Shown here in pieces: positions 36,876 through 46,400 of a stretch of 64,000 nucleotides of DNA. Source of the DNA: Plectrocnemia conspersa (Eukaryota; Arthropoda; Insecta; Trichoptera; Polycentropodidae); assembly GCA_009617715.1 (NCBI GenBank), contig VTFK01000010.1, positions 62,001 to 126,000 on the forward strand, in the 5' to 3' direction. Within the stretch, counting starts at the first letter, position 1. Every line of letters begins with the position of its first letter. The position numbers and the translations under genes were made by a program. The notes beneath the pieces were generated by a model that ran no database searches, was not told the DNA's origin, and saw only the letters and a list, made by a program, of their open reading frames with translations.

Positions 36876-37220
36876 TTTAAGGCGTGAACATATTTCGTTG
36901 GTTAAATAATTAAGCGATGCAATTGGCCCACCAACATCCGCATCTGTGATTCACGAGAGCTGTCTCAAATCAAGAGTATAAGATGTGGTATTTTGTCACA
37001 TCGGCAGACAATCAAACGATTTGAGGATTTGATTTGATTTTATAGACAATCAGAGACGAGCTTAGACAGTAGACGGTATGGTATCTAAGGCAAACCACAC
37101 AAGATAGCGAATAGCTTAGAGAAAATACCAGTTACTCTATATACATAATAAAAATAAATTGTTACTAGCTTTTCCAGCGTATATTTTGTCAGAATCACAC
37201 CCTTCGGCCTCAAAAACCAA
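36876..37220 (+). repeat. Unnamed dispersed repeat R-B, copy C
   Basis: Starts TTAAGGCGTGAACATATTTC and continues with AAGCGATGCAATTGGCCCAC and CATCTGTGATTCACGAGAG, as in the other copies. It ends with CACACCCTTCGGCCTCAAAA. The middle is internally deleted relative to copy B. The EHISLV..SDAI..P.SASVI frame is still readable with one stop. Confidence 0.65.
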
Positions 37221-38645
37221 TTTTATTTTTTAAATAAAATTACTAAAATAAAATACATTACAAAAACCATTTTCTGCCATTTTCGGTTCAAAATTTAAAA
37301 AGACATAAAAATCAGACATAGGTAATATTTTTATTATTATTAAAAAATACGCCAATATGAATGCGTGCATTTCTTTGATAAACCTGATATTTTTCTTGAT
37401 TTTTGATCCAAATGTCTAATTGCTCCAAAAAAAAAAGTGTAACACTTTTTTGTTACTCGCTTGGTGTATTTAAAATAATAAATAAACAATATTATCTTTG
37501 TTGTTTATTGAACAGAAATTAAAAATCATTTCTATGCTTGCAAAATAATTTGCAATTCTATAACTGCAAATAATTGGCATGTTGTTATTATTTTGACTAA
37601 TGTATTATATCTGATTTATAATAAGTGGTCCAAGGTTTTTTCAGTAACTGCAAATTAAATAATAAAATAAGTGGTATCCTTTTTAAAACTAAAGCATTTT
37701 TTGATAAAGATAATCATCTAAGATTCCTACAATCCAACCAATTTTAGACTGCATTAAAATAAAGATTTTGTTTTGTAATAAACTAGAAAAGGGTTTTACC
37801 GTTTCGATTTGATACCATGCAATTCCAATCGCGGTGTTTTTAATTAAAATATCCTGCTGTGAGTGTGGGCTTCCCGTAATTAAAATGTTTATATAGGTCT
37901 TCGCCCAAATAGGGTTTAGGAAGTATCCAAGTAACTGATAGCGATGATAGCATTATTTTTTGGTTATTTTGTAATTCAATTGAAGCGCTTTGATGTAACT
38001 GCCAAAATAAGCATCAGCTATTTTTGCTCAATAACAATTTGATTGACGACTTTTTTTGTCAGTTAAAAATTTGGAGTTTGATCCTTAAATGATATCTCTT
38101 AATAGCTTGTTTCGGATTCAAAATTCAGTAAAAATAAAAAAGCCTTTGATTTTTTTTTTGTTATTTCACATAGACTTTAACGAAAAAAAATTACTAAATT
38201 AGTGCAGTTAGAACACTGTAAATAAATTATAGCTGATTGGTTTTTAAATTGTGGCAAACTGACTTAAAATCTGACTATTTAGAAAATCGATTGTCACCAT
38301 CGGTAACTATTGTGCAATAATTATTATATTATACACATTCATATACGGCATATATTATTACCATACCCTTTTAGGGTGTCTGAATAGAAGGAGGCGCTTT
38401 ATAATCGATGGAGTCGCAAAAATCAACCGTTTAGAAATCGTGGAATCAATAGTCAAGTTAAATATATAGTAAAAACTAAGAAATATTTTGAAAAATCACT
38501 TAAGGTCGAACACCTTAAAAAATCATAGAAGTTCGGAATTTGGTGGTAATATTACAGATAAGCATATACAACTGATTTACTGCTTTTTATTGACATATCA
38601 ATGAATATTATCATAATAAAAATATTATATATATTAACAATGTTT
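37221..38645. other. AT-rich noncoding stretch
   Basis: No gene or RNA recognised. No convincing open frame. Confidence 0.5.
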
Positions 38646-38866
38646 ATCCCGGTATTTGAAAATAAGGGTGCGTCATAAATAATATATTGCATTTAATTGT
38701 TATTTAATTTTCATAATAAAGATTTCAAAATTATTATTGATATTTGAAACTAATGGTGCATTTTATATTCGAGGGTGCCTTACAACTAATTTGATGTAGT
38801 ATATAAAAAATGTTTTATTATCAATTTAGAAATATAATACACCATTAATTTCACCCCATGGATAAA

Positions 38867-38947
38867 GGCAGTTGTGGCCGAGCGGTAAGGTTCAGATTCC
38901 CGGCAATCGGCAGGTTTAGGACGAATGTTCGAAACCTGCCGATTGCC
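38867..38947 (+). pseudogene. tRNA-Ser-like palindromic element, copy 0 (anticodon deleted)
   Basis: Begins GGCAGTTGTGGCCGAGCGG (intact A box), loses about 12 nt of the anticodon arm, then has TTCAGATTCCC and a perfect 16-bp inverted repeat: GGCAATCGGCAGGTTT and AAACCTGCCGATTGCC around a 14-nt loop. The loop/stem border carries GTTCGAAAC, a consensus B box. CACTTTTG and a longer T run follow, as for Pol III termination. Without an anticodon arm it cannot be a decoding tRNA, but promoter, palindrome and terminator are kept. Confidence 0.8.
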
Positions 38948-39071
38948 ACTTTTGTTTTTTTATCTTTAATAGTGATTAATATTCACATAATCATTAATAA
39001 AAATTATATTTAAAATTCGTTAAAGTCTTATATTTTCCTATAAACCCTGAAAAAAATATATTATTTTATTC

Positions 39072-39104
39072 TAGGAGCGAGGATTTGAACCCTATCGACT
39101 ACGA
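39072..39104 (+). pseudogene. tRNA-Ser 3'-half fragment
   Basis: CTAGGAGCGAGGATTTGAAC followed by CCTATCGACTACG resembles the variable-arm, T-arm and acceptor end of the intact tRNA-Ser genes (..GGGAGCGTAGGTTCGAATCCTACCGACTGCG). The 5' half is absent. Its mirror copy is at 41527-41560. Confidence 0.6.
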
Positions 39105-39125
39105 TATTATTTCACATATTTCAGG

Positions 39126-41509
39126 CAACAGTTAATTAATAAAATTTAAGCCCTAAAAATTAATACCTGCTAATATATACATTAAAAATGTTTTGTTTTA
39201 TTACAAAATCACTATGATCCCAATTATTCATTAAGGTCACCGTCATCACATCATCAAAAATCATACTGAAAAATTATTTAGTTACAAATATGACTATTTC
39301 AAACCCTAATAATATTAATAGTAAAATTTAATTTAAAGTAAATAAGGGTATACTTTTATTTTAAATGTGCAATATTGCTGTATAGTGTGTTACAGGGTAA
39401 GTTCTCAATTTAAATAATAATTACAAAACTTATTTATTACATTAACCAAAGTACGGTCATCAAAACTAATTATACCAGCAACAGTTAATCGTTAGTAAAT
39501 CAGAAGATTTATTACAGACATTGTGTATGTGTAGAGAGAACCTCCACTTACTCTCAAAAGTGATTCCGAGATCTTTAGTAGAAATTTCTATAGGCAAAAT
39601 TTTCTCGCGGAAATCGTATGAAAAAAACTGATGGCGAACGGGATCGAGAATATTAATATTATTTTTAGGTTAATTTATAGTATGTATTTATTTTATTTTT
39701 TTATTCTTTGTAAAATATTTTCTAAGATCAGGCTAAAACATGTAGTTTTATTTCATTTAATTTACTATCCATATATATTTTTAACATGATAAATAATTAT
39801 AATTAAGGCCTAACTACTACTACTCATTCGGTTTTTTTTTATTATATTTTTATGTTTGTGTTAATTTATTTATTAATATGTATAACATATTTCTTCACTC
39901 TATATGGGACATTTAAAAAATATTTTATTTTTCAAAAATAATTTTTATTCCATGAAAATTTCGTGTCATTAGACAAGCAAACATATATAATATCAAGAAA
40001 GATACAATTTAAGCAAAAATTGACCTGAATGAGTAGCCATCGAGGTTGAAAGAATAAATGCACATACCACAATATGACTTTGATAGTATTTACTAGATAG
40101 AATCTTCAGTGAGTCGAACAATAAGCACGGTTCAGTAAAGATTGATTTACAAAAAGCCTTGTAAGCTCAAACAGTAGATACAAGAGAAAGTTTATTAAAA
40201 AGTTTTTTCAAGCATAATATAAATAATATTTTAATATAAAGCTAAGACTTATGGTTATAAAACAGTAATATAATATACTTAATTTAAGAGAATAAAAAGG
40301 CAAGTTCTAATAACACATCGCCACGGCGAATGACTAATCACACACTTGATGATCAAGCGCTAAACATTTTTTTTTGTAATGACTATTAAACTTAATTAGA
40401 CTATTGTGTTTTATAAAATGAATGGCGTTGTAGCGATTATTTAATTAAAAAATATTTCAATTAAAAAAGTTGACTATTTTATTGTTAAAATATGTCAGGA
40501 TACTATTAAATGCGCTTCAATACTCAATACGATTATACATAAATCAAAAAATAAATAAATTCTGTTTAAACAATATTAATAAATACCAAATAATAAATAG
40601 ACTTAAAAACCATATTACGTATTTTTTTTAAATGTTTAAATAACTTTTAAGTTTACGATCGACTTAATAGCTTAAATTTTTTGCTTTTAGAATTTAAGAA
40701 TGTTGATGTAGAATAGCATTAATCACTTTCACTTCACTTATTTTAAAAATACTACACGTAATATTAGGTTTATTTTTCACAAATTCATACACATGAACAC
40801 AGATTTATTTAAACATTATATTATTGTTAAATATATAGCCTATATTATAATATTTATTTACATAATTATTTATTATGTTATGAATATATGAGTATAGTTA
40901 ATCATATAAAATAAAACTATAAAATATTGTCACCTAATTATAGCACATATTTTTCAGCAAGTATTTCATTAAAAATAAAATATTATATATATAATACAAA
41001 CTGTATCAAGAATCTAAAGTTAATTTACATAAACATATTGAGTTGCTTAAAATAAATTGTAATATTTTATATAAACACATATATAAATATATTGAAACAA
41101 TAAAAAATATGTTTAGCCAACTAAAACTATTATTAAAATATTTTTAATTTTAACTATTAAGTTAATAAAATAAATCAAATGTAATAAGCTTTTTTGGTGG
41201 ATTTAAGCGTGGGTTTAAGCATATAATATTGAAAAATTAAATAATTAATTTTATATTTAAATTTTTAACTTACATTTCATTAGATCAAATATAATTTACA
41301 TTATTTTATTTATTGTTAACTTAAACTTAATTTGACTTTTGAATATTATTAGGTTTTGAACTAATCATATTTTTAGATAGCTAATTATATTCACAATGAT
41401 CTATTGATTAGAATTACAATCTACTGTTATTACTTTAGAATAAACTTAAATATTTTATTAAGAATTCATTTTAAACGTTTAAAAATTTTAATATAATTTT
41501 GCTTAAAAT
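39126..41509. other. AT-rich spacer between the inverted arms
   Basis: About 2.4 kb of very AT-rich DNA with no gene, tRNA or clear repeat. It forms the loop of the 38.6/42 kb inverted repeat. Confidence 0.5.
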
Positions 41510-41526
41510 ATGTGAGATTTAATCAC

Positions 41527-41560
41527 AATTAATAGGGTTTGAATCTACGCTCAGAAGGAA
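41527..41560 (-). pseudogene. tRNA-Ser 3'-half fragment (mirror copy)
   Basis: On the plus strand ATTAATAGGGTTTGAATCTA and CGCTCAGAAGGA correspond to the reverse complement of the tRNA-Ser T arm and variable arm (GTAGGATTCGAACCTACGCTCCCAGAGGGA in the intact genes). Highly decayed. Confidence 0.5.
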
Positions 41561-41671
41561 ACAATAACTATATATTCAGGATCTATGTAAAAAACCGCCT
41601 TTAACGAATTTAAAATGCATAATTATTATGTAAAGATTAATTAGGATTAAAAATAAAAATAAAACAAAAGT

Positions 41672-41765
41672 GGCAATCGGCAGGTTTCGAACATTCGTCC
41701 TAAACCTGCCGATTGCCGGGAATCTGATATCGGGTCAGATACCTTACCGCTTGGCTACGACTGCC
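41672..41765 (-). pseudogene. tRNA-Ser-like palindromic element, copy 1
   Basis: 94 nt. The minus strand reads GGCAGTCGTAGCCAAGCGG (A box TAGCCAAGCGG), an anticodon arm TCTGA-CCCGATA-TCAGA whose 7-nt loop would place CGA at 34-36 (serine codon UCG) but with C in place of the universal U33, then CCC and the 16-bp palindrome with the B-box core GTTCGAAAC, then CACTTTTG. The T arm is abnormal: the pairing partner of CCTGC is GCAGG lying 20 nt upstream, so the T loop carries a 13-nt insertion (TTTAGGACGAATG). This is the least decayed copy and hints that the ancestor was tRNA-Ser(CGA). Confidence 0.8.
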
Positions 41766-41985
41766 TTGTAATAGGGGTTGAAATTAATGGTGTATTGAAA
41801 TTTTAAATTGCTCATAAAACGTGTTTTATTTTAATTTTAAAACGCCCTCGATTAAAAGATGCTTATTATTTAATAACAATAGTTATTTTGATATCTACAA
41901 TATATAATGAAAATGACAATAAAAGTAATATATTATTTATGACGCATCCTAATTTTTAAACAGTTATAGACAATGAAACATATAA

Positions 41986-42480
41986 TAAATTAAAAATTAT
42001 AATAAAAGTTATCATGGCTATTAAAAGCTGTAAATTATTTGTGTATTTTCATCTGTAACATTATCATTAAGTTGTGTACCTCTCTGTGCAATTAAATACG
42101 TAATTAAATTTTAATATTGATTAAGTAGAGATTAGTAACTAACAAAAAAATGAAAAAATAAAAGTGGCAATCGGCAGGTTTCGAACATTCGTCCTAAACC
42201 TGCCGATTGCCGGGAATCTGACTCGCATCAGATACATTACCGCTTGGCTACGACTGCCTTATGCTAGGGGTTGAAATTAATAGTGTATTGAAATTTTAAA
42301 TTGCTCATAAAACGTGTTTTATTTATATCATTATTTTAATTTTAAAGCGCCCTCGATAAAAAGATGGTTAGTATTAAATAACAATAGTTATTTTTATATC
42401 TACAATATATAATGAAAATGACAATAAAAGCAATATATTATTTATGACAAATCTTATTTTTAAGCACCAGTTATAAACCA
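41986..42480 (-). repeat. Tandem unit 2
   Basis: Nearly identical to unit 3 over long stretches (GTTATCATGGCTATTAAAAG, TTGTGTATTTTCATCTGTAA) and homologous to unit 1. Each unit holds one tRNA-Ser-like element in the same minus orientation. Start-to-start spacing of the elements is 494, 532 and 530 bp. Confidence 0.7.
42166..42258 (-). pseudogene. tRNA-Ser-like palindromic element, copy 2
   Basis: 93 nt. GGCAGTCGTAGCCAAGCGG, then an altered D-arm end (TAATGTA), anticodon arm TCTGA-TGCGAG-TCAGA with only 6 loop nucleotides, CCC, and the perfect 16-bp palindrome with GTTCGAAAC. CACTTTTATTTTTTCATTTTT follows in two parts as terminator. The short anticodon loop makes normal decoding unlikely. Confidence 0.8.
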
Positions 42481-43020
42481 TGAAACATATAATCAATTTA
42501 AAATTATAAAAAAAGTTATCATGGCAATTAAAAGCTGTAAATTATTTGTGTATTTTCATCTGTAACATTATCATTAGGTTGTCTACCTCACTGTCTTTTC
42601 ATATAATATCGCTGTATATGCAATTAAATACTTAAATGAATTTTAATATTGATTAAGTAGAAATTAATAAGTAATAAAAAAATGAAAAAATAAAAGTGGC
42701 AATCGGCAGGTTTCGAACATTCGTCCTAAACCTGCCGATTGCCGGGAGTCTGATTCGCATCAGACGCCTTACCGCTTGGCTACAATTGCCCTGTACCATG
42801 GGGTGAAATTAATGGTGTATTAAATTTCTAAATCAAACATAAAACATGTTTTATATACCCATAATGTTAATGGTTAGATCACCTTGATTGCAAGATGCAC
42901 CTGTAGTTTTATATACCAATAATAATTTTGAAATGTATAATATGAAAATGTCAAAAAAATGCAATATATTAAATATTTATGATGAACCTTGTTTTTCTAT
43001 ACCAGTTTCAAATGATATAA
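42481..43020 (-). repeat. Tandem unit 3
   Basis: Homologous to unit 2 on its left side (ATCATGGCAATTAAAAGCTG) and to units 1, 2 and 4 on its right (GGGGTGAAATTAATGGTGTA). Right-hand half more diverged. Confidence 0.65.
42698..42790 (-). pseudogene. tRNA-Ser-like palindromic element, copy 3
   Basis: 93 nt. GGCAATTGTAGCCAAGCGG, anticodon arm TCTGA-TGCGAA-TCAGA (6-nt loop), CTCCC, and the 16-bp palindrome with B box. Here the 5' end GCAATTG can pair over 7 bp with the 3' CGATTGC (one G-U pair), so a cloverleaf acceptor stem competes with the 16-bp 3' hairpin for the same 3' strand. The T run follows CAC. Confidence 0.8.
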
Positions 43021-43440
43021 AATATAAATCTTTATTATGAAAATAAAAACTTATTATGACAAATATTATTATTTGTCATAATATTTTTTTAATTACAAAC
43101 ATTATTAAAAAAATATTATGTTTATTAACATGTATTTTTTACCTTAATAAATAAATCTCATATAATCATTTTCTGGGCTAATATTATTTATCTATTAAAA
43201 TCTAATAAAAATAAAAACAGCAAAAGTGGCAATCGGCAGGTTTCGAACATTCGTCCTAAACCTGCCGATTGCCGGGAATCTGATTCGGATCAGACGCCTT
43301 ACCGCTCGGCTATAACTACCTTATACGATGGGGTGAAATTAATAGCGTATTGAATTTATAATTCTTCACAAAACATATATTATATACTGCAACGACCCCG
43401 CCTAAACCTCAAGATGCAAAATAACAACTGCAAAAGAATA
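43021..43440 (-). repeat. Tandem unit 4 (partial)
   Basis: The right part (GGGGTGAAATTAATAGCGTA onward, CCTCAAGATGC) matches unit 3; the left part is more diverged and includes an A/T-rich inverted pair (AATAATATTTGTCATAATA region near 43060-43090). Confidence 0.55.
43228..43320 (-). pseudogene. tRNA-Ser-like palindromic element, copy 4
   Basis: 93 nt. GGTAGTTATAGCCGAGCGG, anticodon arm TCTGA-TCCGAA-TCAGA (6-nt loop), TTCCC, then the unchanged 16-bp palindrome and CACTTTTGC. Its 5' acceptor strand has drifted (GTAGTTA) and pairs poorly with CGATTGC, whereas the 3' palindrome is still perfect. The drift of one half against constancy of the other is the notable point. Confidence 0.8.
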
Positions 43441-46400
43441 TCCACCAAATCAGGAAACATCGACTTTTGAGCCCAAACCGATTCGAAAAACTATCAAGCT
43501 GTTGAGAATTCTACCAGTAATAATATTTTTTTTTAATTTTACGCTATACCGGAATGAGCATAGTTTGGTATAATGTTCGTCGCCTGAAGATCATGCGACC
43601 CTAATGGAGAGACTGAAAGTCTAGCGCGCCTTTCACACTTTCTCCATGAAAGAGTACAAAAACCTGAAACTATACTATACTATATAATACCCCAGGACGA
43701 ATCCGGTGCGAACTCAATGCTATGTTTGGACCTGAAAGTTCGGTTATTGAAACTGGACTTTTTATAAAAAAGTTTATTTTTTTTGTATAATTGCCATTTT
43801 ATTAGCAATTCTTAATATTTATTATATATTTAAAAAAATAGTATTAAGAAATTCTATAATGTTTTTCTTGTACCAGTATTGTAATAATTTCTCAATAGTG
43901 AAAGATGGTCATAAATAAAAGTAATCCCTTTCTCGCCCACATCTCTAATTGAATTAAACCTGATTATTCGGATCACACACGCATGCGAAAGTGAAATGAA
44001 TGTGCTTTTCACAATGCCAATTAGTTCTTATTCACCGTGTACAAAAGGTGAGCAACGTAGGCGCCGATAACAGGCAACAAAGGAGCGTTTCGTTAAATTG
44101 TTACGACGGGGCGATGGAGGCTGTAGATTTGAAACGAAATCCTTATTAAGACTTTTACGTGTCTCGGAGAAAACGTTTACGGCGACGGCACGCAGAGGAT
44201 AAGGCCTAAATATAGTCACAGCAGCGGTAAAAATGCAACTGTGTAGCTAAATACAAATAGGTATTTTCAAGAACAGTCTACGCTCTACCAAAAAGTGTAT
44301 CATCACTCTGACGTTTTGCAGCACGTACGGCAAAACGACCGACCGTACAAAGGGTAAGACGGATGTGCAGTAATTTAATAGAAAAAGTGGATATAAAATA
44401 TTCACTCCTCGTATTGCATTCTTCTCATCCGACCATATTGTAGCTGTGTGTGTATGTGTGCTTCTGAGTGTGTTTGTGTCCTCCAACTTTACATTGTTCC
44501 TTTGTTTTATTAAAATTCCGGAAGTTTTGCTACTCAGCTCAAAAAGATTTTTTTCCCTTTTCATAATAGAATATTTTACGTTAACAACGTCTTCGGGTTT
44601 TCGCCGGATCTAATTTAGAATTCTATACATTACATAAATGCATAATATATTAAACTCGCATCCGAATGCCTATTAAATTATTGAAATGTAATTATGTCTG
44701 AGAGCGCCTGTTTTTATAGAAAATATTCATGCTTTGCATTTCATTTTCTGTATAATACCTAAGGAGAAAGTTTTATATGTTATAGAATCTACAATAATTC
44801 AAAGCTTTCAATGTGAATTTTTTTCAGCCTATTTAATATAATATATTAAGTCGTAAAAAATATTACTGCATTAATACATTTTATAAATTAAGTATGTTGC
44901 ATTGTGATTATCTTTTTCCGTTCTAACGTGAAGAGTTTCTAAGACTTACTTGCAATAAAATGAATAAATCCAATAAATTTACACTATTCTATAATTCTCT
45001 GAACAAATAATTGTCTAAATGTCTAAAGGTATAAAGGTCGATCTACACGGTGGATACACTAAAACAATTTAATTTTGTGAATTGTGAGCTGCACTTAGTG
45101 AAATCAATAGTTTGGTTTTATGGTAGCAACTCTTATTAGACATTTTTAATCCCCTTTCAACGGATTGAATATGAAAACATCAGTTTTATATACAGCACAA
45201 TTTTGCGACGCGTATTTGTTTTGTTACATAAAAATGTTTAAAATTTCAGAATAATCGCTAGGACCTGAAAACTAGAAACTTTTATTAAATTGTCAGTTGA
45301 ATAAAAGTATTATTGCCTACAAAAATATTATTTTCCTGTATAAAGTTAGTAACATTACAAAAATATATAAATAGAGCGAATAAAGGTTACAAGCTTTATA
45401 GTAAAGAAAATATTATTATATAAATGAATGTGAATGTTATGTACGTTATTAAATAAATAAATAAATATTTTAATTGAAACTGTACACATGTAGCGAATAT
45501 TATTCTAATAATTAAAATTACTTTTATAGTGCTCTAACTGATCAATCTCTACTATGATTTTTGTATTGTCATATAAGGAAAACCCTTATTTCTTTGTTAA
45601 TATAAATTTACTAGATTTGCGATTCAAAGTTGTTTGTGATCTGTTTTACAAACTGTCAAAAAATAAATGATCTTATATACATATGTATTATATAATGGAG
45701 TATTAAATATATTGTAATTTTAAAATACTAAAGCATATGCAATTTAAGGTTAAATAAATATCTATTGAAGACACGTTTTAAGGTGCAGATTATCTGGGGG
45801 CTTTATACATATTGTTGGTCGTAAACTTCGGATTAGCTGACCCTTTAAGGAGAATGAATGCAGCCATGGGCGCAAAGTCGAAGGCTCAGCGCGAGCCATT
45901 TGCGGTTGCGGTGGGATACTCAATGGAAGCGACTGGCTAAGGACGACAAGCCCGCAGTGGTGTGAGCCTGCTAAAAAGCTTTTAATCAGGGGGCCTATCT
46001 CTGTGCCGGCTACAAAGAAAATTTACATTTTTTTTGCTCTGGTCGAACTGTATGGCATAGCTTAAACCTCTTGATATCCTTGGCACGTAGCGAAGGGAGA
46101 AGGTTACTCGGTACCTTTTAGAAACGTAAAATAAACTAATAATTTATATTTTTACGGTAAGGTATTAATAGCACTATCACATTTTTCTCGAAAGTCCGCT
46201 TAACAGTGATTCTGGTAAACGTTGTAAAACGGTTCAAGGTTTTTTTTTTAATTTTTTAGGCAAACATTCGCTACATCAATTCATGTTCAAAATATATATG
46301 TTTTTTTAATTTAATAGCATACTTTAGCACAAAATGAATTAAGCTTTGCAGGTATTGCATTAATTGTTTAGATTTTACATTCTACAAAAATACATAAATA

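Larger units (their letters stand above)
38646..39125 (+). repeat. Plus arm of a large inverted repeat (unit 0)
   Basis: This arm is the inverted counterpart of about 41510-41985. Shared blocks in order are GGTGCGTCATAAATAATATA, TCGAGGG, the AATACACCATTAATTTCA block, the tRNA-Ser-like palindromic element, and a tRNA-Ser 3'-end fragment about 125 bp further on. The arms are separated by about 2.4 kb of AT-rich DNA. The homology extends well beyond the tRNA-like element, so the whole unit was duplicated, not only the tRNA part. Confidence 0.7.
41510..41985 (-). repeat. Minus arm, tandem unit 1
   Basis: Inverted relative to 38646-39125 and directly repeated by the units that follow. Read on the minus strand it carries GATGCGTCATAAATAATATA, TCGAGGGCG, AATACACCATTAATTTCAAC, the tRNA-Ser-like element (41672-41765) and a tRNA-Ser 3' fragment (41527-41560). 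Confidence 0.7.

Noticed and set aside
41672..41765. Functional tRNA-Ser(CGA) gene
   Set aside because: The anticodon loop would carry CGA, but U33 is replaced by C, the T loop has a 13-nt insertion and the discriminator is C, not G. It is treated as tRNA-derived, not a working tRNA.
41672..43320. Regularly spaced identical palindromic repeats resembling a CRISPR array
   Set aside because: Spacing is about 500 bp, spacers are homologous to each other, the repeats are 93-nt tRNA-like units, and the genome is eukaryotic with no cas genes.
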